64,000 nucleotides of DNA from CAVZOY01 sp963777095 (GTDB lineage: Bacteria > Actinomycetota > Actinomycetes > Mycobacteriales > Geodermatophilaceae), in contig CAVZOY010000005.1 of the NCBI GenBank assembly GCA_963777095.1, forward strand, positions 1 to 64,000, written 5' to 3'. A program made the position numbers and the translations under genes. Below are positions 28,462 to 37,395 of this stretch, one piece after another (the stretch's first letter is position 1; every line of letters starts with the position of its first letter). The notes under the pieces are model-generated. The model was not told the origin of the DNA. It searched no databases and worked only from the letters and a program-made list of their open reading frames with translations.

Positions 28462-29399
28462 CGAGCACCCAGACGCGCGCTGCGCGGGCCGACCGCACGG
28501 TCGACGTCCGGACGCCGGCCGGCGACACCTCGGGCAGCGCCACGCTGCCGGGCGAGCTGTTCGACGCCGACGCCAGCGTCGCACTGCTGCACCAGGTGGT
28601 CACCGCGCAGCTCGCGGCGGCCCGCCAGGGCACGCACGCGACGAAGACGCGTGGCCAGGTCAGCGGTGGTGGCGCCAAGCCGTACCGCCAGAAGGGCACC
28701 GGTCGCGCCCGCCAGGGCTCGACCCGCGCGCCGCAGTTCGAGGGCGGTGGCATCGTCCACGGGCCGCAGCCCCGCGACTACAGCCAGCGGACGCCCAAGA
28801 AGATGAAGGCCGCCGCCCTGCGCGGTGCCCTCTCCGACCGGGCCCGCGAGGACCGCGTGCACGTGGTCTCGACCTTCGTCGACGGCGACTCGCCCAAGAC
28901 GAAGGCCGCGCTGGCCACGCTGGACGCGGTGAGCTCCGCGAAGCGGGTGCTCGTCGTCCTCGACTCCGACGACGTCCTCAACTGGGTGAGCCTGCGCAAC
29001 GTGCCGCGGGTGCACCTGCTCGACGCCGGCCAGCTCAACACGTACGACGTGCTGGTCGCCGACGAGATCATCTTCACCGAGGGCGCGCTCGCCGAGTTCG
29101 TCGCCGGTCGTTCCGGTGGCGCGCAGGGCCGGGTCAAGCCAGACCTGACGACGCCGGACATCCCCGACGCCGTGCCGTCCGTCGCTCCGGCCGAGGGCCA
29201 GGGCACCACGGACGTCGACGTCGAGAAGCCGGCGAAGAAGGCGGCCGCGAAGAAGGCCCCGGCCGCCAAGAAGGCGCCGGCCACGAAGGCGACGGCAGCC
29301 GCCGAGGCTCCTGCTGACGCGCCGGCCAAGAAGGCCGCCGCGAAGAAGGCCCCGGCGAAGAAGGCCGCCGCTGACGACACCACCGAGGAGAAGGCATGA
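28458..29399 (+). CDS. rplD: 50S ribosomal protein L4 with long Lys/Ala/Pro tail
   Basis: L4 lines the peptide exit tunnel. The core (residues about 25-225) is normal, with GQVSGGGAKPYRQKGTGRAR in the tunnel loop and RTPKKMKAAALRGALSDRA. The total of 313 residues is about 100 more than usual. From residue about 235 the protein becomes a low-complexity tail of KKAAAKKAPA-type repeats, resembling histone H1 or Hlp tails, ending acidic (DDTTEEKA). GTG 28458 overlaps the rplC stop, and the TGA overlaps the rplW ATG. Confidence 0.96.
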   Translation: MTSTQTRAARADRTVDVRTPAGDTSGSATLPGELFDADASVALLHQVVTAQLAAARQGTHATKTRGQVSGGGAKPYRQKGTGRARQGSTRAPQFEGGGIVHGPQPRDYSQRTPKKMKAAALRGALSDRAREDRVHVVSTFVDGDSPKTKAALATLDAVSSAKRVLVVLDSDDVLNWVSLRNVPRVHLLDAGQLNTYDVLVADEIIFTEGALAEFVAGRSGGAQGRVKPDLTTPDIPDAVPSVAPAEGQGTTDVDVEKPAKKAAAKKAPAAKKAPATKATAAAEAPADAPAKKAAAKKAPAKKAAADDTTEEKA

Positions 29400-29698
29400 G
29401 CGTCCGCGACCCCCGGGACGTGCTCGTCGCCCCGGTCATCTCGGAGAAGAGCTACGGCCTGCTGGACGAGAACCAGTACACGTTCATCGTCCGGCCGGAC
29501 GCCAACAAGACGCAGATCAAGATCGCGGTCGAGCAGATCTTCGACGTGAAGGTCCTCGCCGTGAACACCCTCAACCGCGAGGGCAAGCGCAAGCGGGCCC
29601 GCGGCAACCGGATGGGTCAGCGCAAGGCCACCAAGCGCGCCATCGTGTCGGTCGCCCCCGGCCAGCGCATCGAGATCTTCGGCGGTCCGGGCGCCTGA
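29396..29698 (+). CDS. rplW: 50S ribosomal protein L23
   Basis: 100 residues; sits at the exit-tunnel mouth and is the docking site for trigger factor and SRP. SVRDPRDVLVAPVISEKSYG and YTFIVRPDANKTQIKIAVE are typical. ATG 29396 overlaps the rplD stop (ATGA). Confidence 0.97.
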   Translation: MSVRDPRDVLVAPVISEKSYGLLDENQYTFIVRPDANKTQIKIAVEQIFDVKVLAVNTLNREGKRKRARGNRMGQRKATKRAIVSVAPGQRIEIFGGPGA

Positions 29699-29747
29699 CG
29701 GCGCACCGACTGACGGACCAGAGACAGAGACAAGGACTGAGTCAGCA

Positions 29748-30581
<834 letters not shown>

Positions 30582-30596
30582 GGAGTCTGACGCACG

Positions 30597-30878
30597 ATGC
30601 CACGCAGCCTGAAGAAGGGCCCCTTCGTGGACGACCACCTGCTCAAGAAGGTGGACGCCCAGAACGACAAGGGCACGAAGAACGTCATCCGCACCTGGTC
30701 GCGGCGCTCGACGATCATCCCCGACATGCTCGGGCACACGATCGCCGTGCACGACGGCCGCAAGCACGTCCCGGTCTTCGTGACCGAGGCGATGGTCGGG
30801 CACAAGCTCGGCGAGTTCGCGCCCACGCGCACCTTCCGTGGGCACATCAAGGACGACCGCCGTTCCCGCCGCGGCTGA
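30597..30878 (+). CDS. rpsS: 30S ribosomal protein S19
   Basis: 93 residues, MPRSLKKGPFVDDHLLKKVD; part of the 30S head. GHKLGEFAPTRTFRGHIK is the conserved C-terminal part. It lies 15 bases after rplB. Confidence 0.97.
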   Translation: MPRSLKKGPFVDDHLLKKVDAQNDKGTKNVIRTWSRRSTIIPDMLGHTIAVHDGRKHVPVFVTEAMVGHKLGEFAPTRTFRGHIKDDRRSRRG

Positions 30879-30900
30879 CCGCGCAGAGAGAGATTCAGAA

Positions 30901-31389
30901 ATGACTTCCCAGTTGGGAGAGCAGGCGCAGGTCGCCCGGGCCACCGCCCGGTTCGTCCGCGTCACGCCGATGAAGGCCCGGCGGGTGGTGGACCTGGTCC
31001 GCTACCTGCCGACCGACGAGGCGCTGGCCCTGCTGCGGTTCGCCCCGCAGAGTGCCAGCGAGCCCGTCGCCAAGGTCGTGGCGAGTGCCGTGGCCAACGC
31101 CGAGCACAACCTGCGGCTGGACCCGGCCAACCTCGTCGTGAGCGCTGCCTACGTCGACGAGGGTCCGACGCTGAAGCGGATCCGGCCGCGCGCCCAGGGC
31201 CGCGCCTACCGCATCAACAAGCGGACCAGCCACATCACCGTCGAGGTCAGCGAGGTCACGGCCAGCGCCGAGCTCGCCGGCAAGTCCCGCAAGGCCCGTC
31301 GTGAGACCGGTCAGTCCGGGCCGGCGACCCAGCAGGGTCAGCCGCGTCAGCAGGGCCGCAAGGCCGGCACGAGGGGAGGGACCCGCTAG
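30901..31389 (+). CDS. rplV: 50S ribosomal protein L22 with Gln/Gly/Arg tail
   Basis: 162 residues. The globular part (TARFVRVTPMKARRVVDLVR) and the beta-hairpin that enters the exit tunnel (TLKRIRPRAQGRAYRINKRTSHITV) are normal. The last 35 residues form a basic Gln/Gly/Arg tail (QQGQPRQQGRKAGTRGGTR) longer than in most bacteria. ATG 30901 is chosen from homology; its TAG overlaps the rpsC GTG. Confidence 0.96.
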   Translation: MTSQLGEQAQVARATARFVRVTPMKARRVVDLVRYLPTDEALALLRFAPQSASEPVAKVVASAVANAEHNLRLDPANLVVSAAYVDEGPTLKRIRPRAQGRAYRINKRTSHITVEVSEVTASAELAGKSRKARRETGQSGPATQQGQPRQQGRKAGTRGGTR

Positions 31390-32366
31390 TGGGTCAGAAG
31401 GTCAACCCGCACGGGTTCCGACTCGGGATCACCACGGACTACAAGTCCCGGTGGTACGCGGACAAGCTGTACAAGGACTACGTCAAGGAAGACGTGGCCA
31501 TCCGCAAGCTCATGTCCAAGGGCATGGAGCGCGCCGGCATCTCGAAGGTGGAGATCGAGCGCACCCGTGACCGGGTCCGCGTCGACATCCACACCGCCCG
31601 GCCGGGCATCGTCATCGGCCGTCGCGGCGCGGAGGCCGACCGCATCCGCGGCGAGCTCGAGAAGCTCACCGGTAAGCAGGTGCAGCTGAACATCCTCGAG
31701 GTGAAGAACCCCGAGGCCGACGCCCAGCTCGTCGCGCAGGCCGTGGCCGAGCAGCTGTCCAGCCGCGTCAGCTTCCGCCGCGCGATGCGCAAGGCCATGC
31801 AGTCGGCCCAGCGCAGCCCGCAGGTCAAGGGCATCCGCGTGCAGTGCTCCGGCCGCCTCGGCGGTACGGAGATGAGCCGGTCGGAGTTCTACCGCGAGGG
31901 CCGGGTGCCGCTGCACACGCTCCGCGCGAACATCGACTACGGCCTGTACGAGGCCCGCACCACCTTCGGCCGCATCGGCGTGAAGGTGTGGATCTACAAG
32001 GGCGACGTCAGCGGTTCGCGTGCCGAGCGCGAGGCCCTCGAGGCCCTCGCCGCCCGGCAGCAGCGCCGCGAGCGCGCCCAGCGTCCGCAGCGTCGCTCGG
32101 GCTCGTCCGGCACCACCGCCGGCGGGACCGAGGCCGGCCGCGCCGCCGCCGAGGCCCCGGCCGAGGCGCCCGTCGAGGCTCCGGTCGAGGCGCCGGTGAC
32201 CGACACCGCGACCGAGAGCACCCCGGTGCAGACGTCCGGCGAGGCGGCACCCGAGCAGACCGTCGCCGAGGCCGTCGGCCCCGAGGCCACAGCGGCCGCG
32301 GAGACCACCGCCGGCGAGACCCCGGCGACCGATGCCCCGGCCACGACTCCGGAACAGGGGGCCTGA
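31389..32366 (+). CDS. rpsC: 30S ribosomal protein S3 with long acidic tail
   Basis: KH-domain protein at the mRNA entry channel. The core is MGQKVNPHGFRLGITTDYKS, with the KH loop GRRGAEADRIRGELEKLTG and the C-terminal domain GVKVWIYKGDVSG. At 325 residues it carries about 80-100 extra C-terminal residues, a low-complexity Ala/Pro/Glu/Thr stretch with EAPVEAPVEAPV repeats. GTG 31389 overlaps the rplV stop. Confidence 0.96.
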   Translation: MGQKVNPHGFRLGITTDYKSRWYADKLYKDYVKEDVAIRKLMSKGMERAGISKVEIERTRDRVRVDIHTARPGIVIGRRGAEADRIRGELEKLTGKQVQLNILEVKNPEADAQLVAQAVAEQLSSRVSFRRAMRKAMQSAQRSPQVKGIRVQCSGRLGGTEMSRSEFYREGRVPLHTLRANIDYGLYEARTTFGRIGVKVWIYKGDVSGSRAEREALEALAARQQRRERAQRPQRRSGSSGTTAGGTEAGRAAAEAPAEAPVEAPVEAPVTDTATESTPVQTSGEAAPEQTVAEAVGPEATAAAETTAGETPATDAPATTPEQGA

Positions 32367-32370
32367 CGCC

Positions 32371-32787
32371 ATGCTCATCCCACGGCGCGTCAAGCACCGC
32401 AAGCAGCACCACCCGAGTCGCTCGGGGAAGGCCAAGGGCGGGACCGAGATCAACTTCGGTGAGTACGCCATCCAGGCCCTCGAGCCGGCGTACGTGACGA
32501 ACCGGCAGATCGAGTCGGCTCGTATCGCCATGACCCGGCACATCCGTCGTGGCGGCAAGGTGTGGATCTCGATCTACCCCGACCGTCCCCTGACCAAGAA
32601 GCCGGCCGAGACCCGCATGGGTTCGGGCAAGGGCTCGCCCGAGTGGTGGGTGGCCAACGTCAAGCCCGGCCGCGTGCTGTTCGAGCTGTCCGGTGTCGCC
32701 GAGCCCGTGGCCCGTGAGGCCATGCGCCGCGCGATCCACAAGCTGCCCATGAAGTGCCGCTTCATCACGCGTGAAGGAGAGGTGTGA
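32371..32787 (+). CDS. rplP: 50S ribosomal protein L16
   Basis: 138 residues, MLIPRRVKHRKQHHPSRSG; near the A site. GGKVWISIYPDRPLTKKPAETRMGSGKGSPE is conserved (about 32550-32640). ATG 32371 is chosen over an upstream in-frame start. Its TGA overlaps the rpmC ATG. Confidence 0.97.
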   Translation: MLIPRRVKHRKQHHPSRSGKAKGGTEINFGEYAIQALEPAYVTNRQIESARIAMTRHIRRGGKVWISIYPDRPLTKKPAETRMGSGKGSPEWWVANVKPGRVLFELSGVAEPVAREAMRRAIHKLPMKCRFITREGEV

Positions 32788-33020
32788 TGGCCGCCGGTCT
32801 GACCGCTCCCGAGCTGCGCGAGCTCTCTGCTGACGAGCTCGCCACGCGGCTGCGCGAGTCCAAGGAAGAACTGTTCAACCTGCGGTTCCAGGTGGCCACC
32901 GGCCAGCTGGACAACAACAGGCGACTGCAGACCGTCCGTCGCGACATCGCCCGGATCTACACGATCATGCGCGAGCGCGAGCTGGGTCTGTCGGTCGCCC
33001 CGAACGAGGGTGTGGCATGA
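32787..33020 (+). CDS. rpmC: 50S ribosomal protein L29
   Basis: 77 residues. MAAGLTAPELRELSADELA and KEELFNLRFQVATGQLDNNRR are the L29 signature helices. ATG 32787 overlaps the rplP stop; the in-frame GTG at 32784 is an alternative. It overlaps rpsQ by four bases. Confidence 0.96.
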   Translation: MAAGLTAPELRELSADELATRLRESKEELFNLRFQVATGQLDNNRRLQTVRRDIARIYTIMRERELGLSVAPNEGVA

Positions 33021-33307
33021 GCGAGACCCAGCAGTCGTCCGGGCCCGGCCTGGCCGGTCGCGGCTACCGCAAGGTCCGCGAGGGCCTCGTGGTCAGCGAC
33101 AAGATGAACAAGACGATCGTGGTCGAGGTCGAGGACCGCGTGAAGCACGGCCTCTACGGCAAGGTCATCCGGCGCACGAGCAAGCTCAAGGCGCACGACG
33201 AGCAGGGGGTCGCCGGCGTCGGCGACCGCGTGCAGATCATGGAGACCCGGCCGCTGTCGGCCACCAAGCGGTGGCGACTGGTCGAGGTCGTCGAGAAGGC
33301 CAAGTAA
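33017..33307 (+). CDS. rpsQ: 30S ribosomal protein S17
   Basis: 96 residues with RKVREGLVVSDKMNKTIVVEVEDRVKHGLYGKVIRRTSKLKAHDE in pieces across 33060-33200 and ending VEVVEKAK. ATG 33017 overlaps the rpmC stop (ATGA). It is the last gene before a 200-base gap (33308-33507) in which I see no gene and only a weak TACCGT that could be an internal -10. Confidence 0.96.
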   Translation: MSETQQSSGPGLAGRGYRKVREGLVVSDKMNKTIVVEVEDRVKHGLYGKVIRRTSKLKAHDEQGVAGVGDRVQIMETRPLSATKRWRLVEVVEKAK

Positions 33308-33507
33308 GGCATCCGAGCCCGAGGTGTCGGGGCCCACGTACCGGGCTCCGGCACCGTGCGGGTACCGTGGACTGCTGGCCCGCTCTGGGCCGACAGCTTC
33401 CACGGACCGGACCGCCGAGGTGGGAACACCTCGGACGCGTCCTGCCGTGAGCCGGGCGCCGCGCGCGGCGTCCATCTGAAGATTGACGAAGACATGGGAG
33501 TAGGGAC

Positions 33508-33876
33508 GTGATCCAGCAGGAGTCGCGACTGCGAGTCGCCGACAACACCGGTGCGAAGGAGATCCTCTGCATCCGGGTGCTCGGCGGATCCGGGCGACGC
33601 TACGCGGGCATCGGCGACGTCATCGTCGGCACCGTGAAGGACGCGCTGCCCGGTGCCGGGGTCAAGAAGGGCGACGTGGTCAAGGCCGTCGTCGTCCGCA
33701 CGGTGAAGGAGCGCCGTCGTCCGGACGGTTCCTACATCCGCTTCGACGAGAACGCCGCGGTCATCATCCGCGACAGCGGCGACCCGCGCGGGACGCGCAT
33801 CTTCGGCCCGGTCGGCCGCGAGCTGCGCGACAAGCGATTCATGCGGATCATCTCGCTCGCCCCGGAGGTGCTCTGA
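33508..33876 (+). CDS. rplN: 50S ribosomal protein L14
   Basis: 122 residues, GTG start, MIQQESRLRVADNTGAKEIL. The conserved block GAGVKKGDVVKAVVVRTVKE is present, and the ending FMRIISLAPEVL is typical. It opens the spc-type block after the 200-base gap. Confidence 0.97.
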   Translation: MIQQESRLRVADNTGAKEILCIRVLGGSGRRYAGIGDVIVGTVKDALPGAGVKKGDVVKAVVVRTVKERRRPDGSYIRFDENAAVIIRDSGDPRGTRIFGPVGRELRDKRFMRIISLAPEVL

Positions 33877-33878
33877 CC

Positions 33879-34244
33879 ATGACCAACCACAAGAACGACA
33901 GCGCGACGAGCCGCAAGAAGGCCCCGTCGATGAAGGTCAAGAAGGGCGACACCGTCCTGGTCCTGGCCGGCAAGGACAAGGGTGCCCGTGGCCGCGTCAT
34001 CGCCGCCTACCCGCAGGACCAGAAGGTGCTCGTCGAGGGTGTCGGCCGGGTCAAGAAGCACACCCGGATCAGCACCTCGCAGCGCGGCGCCCAGCAGGGC
34101 GGGATCGTCACGCAGGAGGCACGCATCCACGTGAGCAACGTGATGGTCGTGGACTCCGACGGCACGCCGACCCGGGTCGGCATCCGCAAGGACGAGGAAG
34201 GCCGCAGCATCCGGGTCTCGCGGCGCACCGGTAAGGACCTCTGA
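33879..34244 (+). CDS. rplX: 50S ribosomal protein L24
   Basis: 121 residues with the KOW motif KKGDTVLVLAGKDKGARGRVI. The first 17 residues (MTNHKNDSATSRKKAPS) are an N-terminal extension; an internal ATG at MKVKKGD would give the shorter usual form, so the start is a choice. It lies two bases after rplN. Confidence 0.94.
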   Translation: MTNHKNDSATSRKKAPSMKVKKGDTVLVLAGKDKGARGRVIAAYPQDQKVLVEGVGRVKKHTRISTSQRGAQQGGIVTQEARIHVSNVMVVDSDGTPTRVGIRKDEEGRSIRVSRRTGKDL

Positions 34245-34251
34245 GGACATC

Positions 34252-34836
34252 ATGAGCGCACCCACCCGCGAGCTGCCCCGCGTGCTCGCCCGCTACCGCG
34301 AGGACATCGCGCCGGCGCTGCAGTCGGAGTTCGGCTACGCCAACGTCATGCAGATCCCGCGGCTGACGAAGATCGTCGTCAACATGGGCGTCGGCGAGGC
34401 CACTCGCGACGCCAAGCTGATGGACGGCGCCGTCCGCGACCTCACCGCGATCACCGGCCAGAAGCCGGCCGTCGTGCGGGCCCGCAAGTCGATCGCCCAG
34501 TTCAAGCTCCGCGAGGGCATGCCGATCGGCGCCAAGGTCACCCTGCGCGGCGACCGCATGTGGGAGTTCCTGGACCGGCTGCTGTCGCTGGCCCTGCCCC
34601 GCATCCGCGACTTCCGCGGCCTCAACGCCCAGCAGTTCGACGGCCACGGCAACTACACGTTCGGGCTGACCGAGCAGTCGATGTTCCGCGAGATCGACGT
34701 CGACAAGATCGACCGGCCGCGCGGCATGGACATCACGCTGGTCACCACCGCCACGAACGACGACGAGGGTCGCGAGCTGCTCCGCCTGCTCGGCTTCCCC
34801 TTCGCCGGCCAGCCCGTCGTCACGACCACCCGCTGA
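34252..34836 (+). CDS. rplE: 50S ribosomal protein L5
   Basis: 194 residues; binds 5S rRNA and contacts the P-site tRNA. PRLTKIVVNMGVGEATRDAK, RKSIAQFKLREGMPIGAKVTLRG (34484-34550) and NYTFGLTEQSMFREIDVDKI are conserved. The frame is intact. Confidence 0.97.
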   Translation: MSAPTRELPRVLARYREDIAPALQSEFGYANVMQIPRLTKIVVNMGVGEATRDAKLMDGAVRDLTAITGQKPAVVRARKSIAQFKLREGMPIGAKVTLRGDRMWEFLDRLLSLALPRIRDFRGLNAQQFDGHGNYTFGLTEQSMFREIDVDKIDRPRGMDITLVTTATNDDEGRELLRLLGFPFAGQPVVTTTR

Positions 34837-34855
34837 GCGGGCAGGAGAGAAGAAG

Positions 34856-35041
34856 ATGGCCAAGAAGGCTCTAGTCAACAAGGCGGCCCGCAAGCCGAAG
34901 TTCAAGGTTCGCGGTTACACCCGCTGCCAGCGCTGCGGCCGGCCGCACGCGGTCTTCCGCAAGTTCGGCCTCTGCCGCATCTGCCTGCGGGAGATGGCCC
35001 ACGCCGGGGAGCTCCCCGGCGTGAGCAAGTCCTCCTGGTAA
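34856..35041 (+). CDS. rpsN: 30S ribosomal protein S14, zinc-binding type
   Basis: 61 residues, the short zinc form (type Z). Two CxxC pairs are visible: CQRC and CRIC. The conserved GRPHAVFRKFGLCRICLREMA surrounds them. It lies 20 bases after rplE. A small hairpin (35052-35070) follows in the 110-base gap before rpsH. Confidence 0.97.
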   Translation: MAKKALVNKAARKPKFKVRGYTRCQRCGRPHAVFRKFGLCRICLREMAHAGELPGVSKSSW

Positions 35042-35151
35042 TTGACCACCGGTCGGCTCGCCGAGCCGACTGAAACACCGATCACCGATAGGCCCCGCTC
35101 GACGGCTCCAGCCGGACGGCGAGAGGAACCGCGGTGAGAGAGGCACCACCC

Positions 35152-35562
35152 ATGACGATGACCGACCCGATCGCGGACATGCTGACGCGTGTGCGGAACG
35201 CCAACCAGGCGTACCACGACTCCGCGATCATGCCGTCCTCGAAGCTCAAGACGCACATCGCCGAGATCCTCCAGCAGGAGGGCTACATCGCCGGCTGGCG
35301 CGTCGACGAGGTCGACAAGGACGGGCACACCTTCAAGCAGCTCGTGATCGACCTGAAGTACGGCCCCAACCGCGAGCGGAGCATCGCCGGTGTCCGACGG
35401 GTCTCCAAGCCCGGTCTCCGGGTGTACGCGAAGTCGACCTCGCTGCCCAAGGTCCTGGGTGGTCTGGGCGTGGCGATCATCTCGACGTCCACCGGGCTGC
35501 TGACCGACAAGCAGGCGACCAAGAAGGGCGTGGGTGGGGAAGTCCTCGCCTACGTCTGGTAA
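35152..35562 (+). CDS. rpsH: 30S ribosomal protein S8
   Basis: 136 residues from ATG 35152 (MTMTDPIADMLTRVRNANQA); ATG 35158 and an upstream in-frame GTG are alternatives. The C-terminal signature STSTGLLTDKQATKKGVGGEVLAYVW is complete. S8 represses spc operons in E. coli; whether that happens here is unknown. Confidence 0.97.
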   Translation: MTMTDPIADMLTRVRNANQAYHDSAIMPSSKLKTHIAEILQQEGYIAGWRVDEVDKDGHTFKQLVIDLKYGPNRERSIAGVRRVSKPGLRVYAKSTSLPKVLGGLGVAIISTSTGLLTDKQATKKGVGGEVLAYVW

Positions 35563-35578
35563 GAGGAGCGATCTCACG

Positions 35579-36118
35579 ATGTCACGGATCGGACGACTGC
35601 CGATTCCCGTCCCGAGTGGCGTGGACGTCGCGATCGACGGGCAGACGGTGAATGTCAAGGGGCCCAAGGGCCACCTCGCACACACCGTCGCCGCCCCGAT
35701 CGCCGTCGAGCGCAGCGAGGACGGCACGCTCCAGGTGACCCGCCCGGACGACGAGCGGGAGAGCCGTGCGCTGCACGGCCTGTCCCGCACGCTGATCGCC
35801 AACATGATCACCGGCGTCACCGAGGGCTACAGCAAGACCCTCGAGATCGTCGGGGTCGGCTACCGCGTGCAGGCCCGGGGCTCGGACCTCGAGTTCGCGC
35901 TCGGCTACAGCCACCCGGTGCCGGTCAAGGCGCCCGACGGGATCACCTTCACCGTCGAGGCCCCCACCCGTCTGCGGGTGACCGGTATCGACAAGCAGCA
36001 GGTCGGCCAGGTTGCGGCCAACATCCGCAAGCTCCGCAAGCCCGACCCGTACAAGGGCAAGGGCGTGCGGTACCAGGGCGAGGTCATCAAGCGCAAGGTC
36101 GGGAAGACGGGTAAGTGA
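35579..36118 (+). CDS. rplF: 50S ribosomal protein L6
   Basis: 179 residues, MSRIGRLPIPVPSGVDVAID. The two L6 domains are seen, with conserved GYSKTLEIVGVGYRVQARGS and the C-terminal motif PDPYKGKGVRYQGE. ATG 35579 follows AAGAGGAGCG. Its TGA overlaps the rplR ATG. Confidence 0.97.
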   Translation: MSRIGRLPIPVPSGVDVAIDGQTVNVKGPKGHLAHTVAAPIAVERSEDGTLQVTRPDDERESRALHGLSRTLIANMITGVTEGYSKTLEIVGVGYRVQARGSDLEFALGYSHPVPVKAPDGITFTVEAPTRLRVTGIDKQQVGQVAANIRKLRKPDPYKGKGVRYQGEVIKRKVGKTGK

Positions 36119-36534
36119 TGGCTCAGGCAGCGAAGAACCAGAAGGCCGCCCGGGTCCACAAGCCGGTCGGCACCGATATCAGCACCGCGCGCCGCGTGGC
36201 GCGCCTGCGTCGGCACAACCGGCTGCGCAAGCGCGTCGCCGGCACGCCGGAGCGACCGCGCCTCGTGGTCAAGCGCAGCTCGCGGCACATCCACGTGCAG
36301 GTCGTCGACGACACCGCCGGCCGCACGCTGGTCAGCGCCTCGACGATGGACGCCAGCCTGCGCGGCGCCGACGGCAACAAGTCGGCCCTGGCCAAGCAGG
36401 TCGGCACCCTGGTCGCCGAGCGGGCGAAGGCCGCGGGCATCGCCGCGGTGGTCTTCGACCGCGGCGGCAACCGCTACGGGGGCCGCATCGCCGCCCTCGC
36501 CGAGGGCGCCCGCGAGGGTGGGCTGGACTTCTGA
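36118..36534 (+). CDS. rplR: 50S ribosomal protein L18
   Basis: 138 residues, binds 5S rRNA. RLRRHNRLRKRVAGTPERPRL and the C-terminal VVFDRGGNRYGGRIAALAEGAREGGLDF are typical. ATG 36118 overlaps the rplF stop. Confidence 0.97.
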   Translation: MAQAAKNQKAARVHKPVGTDISTARRVARLRRHNRLRKRVAGTPERPRLVVKRSSRHIHVQVVDDTAGRTLVSASTMDASLRGADGNKSALAKQVGTLVAERAKAAGIAAVVFDRGGNRYGGRIAALAEGAREGGLDF

Positions 36535-36572
36535 TGGCTAGCTTTGTTTCCAAGATCGAGAGGGACGTCTGA
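36534..36572 (+). CDS. Possible 12-residue coupled minigene between rplR and rpsE
   Basis: ATG 36534 overlaps the rplR TGA, reads MASFVSKIERDV, and stops at TGA 36570-36572, which overlaps the rpsE ATG. Both junctions are TGATG, the arrangement used for translational coupling. The base composition (GCTTTGTTTCCAAG) is lower in GC than the genes around it. It may simply be the rpsE leader, because the rpsE ribosome binding site (GAGAGGGA) lies inside it. No function is claimed. Confidence 0.3.
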   Translation: MASFVSKIERDV

Positions 36573-37186
36573 TGCCAGGACCACAGCGACGCGGCGGCGG
36601 CGCCGGCGGCGGTAACGACCGCCGCGACCGTCGTGACGGCGGGCGGGGCCCGGGAGGCGCTCCCGCCGAGAAGAGCGCGTTCCTCGAGCGCGTCGTCGCC
36701 ATCAACCGCGTGTCCAAGGTCGTCAAGGGTGGTCGGCGCTTCAGCTTCACCGCCCTCGTGGTCGTGGGCGACGGCGACGGCAAGGTCGGCGTCGGCTACG
36801 GCAAGGCCAAGGAGGTGCCCGCGGCGATCGCCAAGGGCGTCGAAGAGGCCAAGAAGCACTTCTACAACGTGCCGCGCATCGCCAGCACCATCCCGCACCC
36901 GGTGCAGGGCGAGGCGGCCGCTGGTGTCGTGCTGCTCAAGCCGGCCAGCCCCGGTACCGGTGTGATCGCCGGTGGCCCGGTGCGCGCCGTGCTCGAGTGC
37001 GCCGGCATCCACGACGTGCTGTCCAAGAGCCTCGGGTCCTCCAACCCGATCAACATCGTGCACGCCACGATGCAGGCGCTGAAGGACCTCGTCCGTCCCG
37101 AGGAGATCGCGGCGCGCCGCGGTCTGCCGCTGGAGGACGTCGCCCCGGCCGCCATGCTCCGGGCGCGTGCGGGTCAGGGAGTCTGA
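36572..37186 (+). CDS. rpsE: 30S ribosomal protein S5
   Basis: 204 residues, involved in decoding accuracy and mRNA unwinding. A Gly/Arg-rich N-terminal extension (MPGPQRRGGGAGGGNDRRDRRDGGRGPGG in pieces) precedes the core EKSAFLERVVAINRVSKVVKGG. GKVGVGYGKAKEVPAAI and the C-terminal domain GVIAGGPVRAVLECAGIHDV are normal. Confidence 0.97.
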   Translation: MPGPQRRGGGAGGGNDRRDRRDGGRGPGGAPAEKSAFLERVVAINRVSKVVKGGRRFSFTALVVVGDGDGKVGVGYGKAKEVPAAIAKGVEEAKKHFYNVPRIASTIPHPVQGEAAAGVVLLKPASPGTGVIAGGPVRAVLECAGIHDVLSKSLGSSNPINIVHATMQALKDLVRPEEIAARRGLPLEDVAPAAMLRARAGQGV

Positions 37187-37187
37187 G

Positions 37188-37382
37188 ATGGCTGAGAAGA
37201 AGACAGCCCAGCTCAAGGTCACCCAGGTCCGGTCGGCCATCGGGCGCAAGCGGAACCAGCGCGAGACGCTGCGGTCGCTGGGCCTGAAGCGGATCAACGA
37301 CACGGTCGTCCAGGAGGACCGTCCCGAGATCCGCGGGATGGTCGCGACGGTGCCCCACCTGGTCACCGTCGAAGAGGTCTGA
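37188..37382 (+). CDS. rpmD: 50S ribosomal protein L30
   Basis: 64 residues, MAEKKTAQLKVTQVRSAIGR, with the family pattern RETLRSLGLKRINDTVVQED and GMVATVPHLVTVEEV. ATG 37188 is one base after the rpsE stop. Confidence 0.96.
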   Translation: MAEKKTAQLKVTQVRSAIGRKRNQRETLRSLGLKRINDTVVQEDRPEIRGMVATVPHLVTVEEV

Positions 37383-37395
37383 GGAAAGACTCGCT

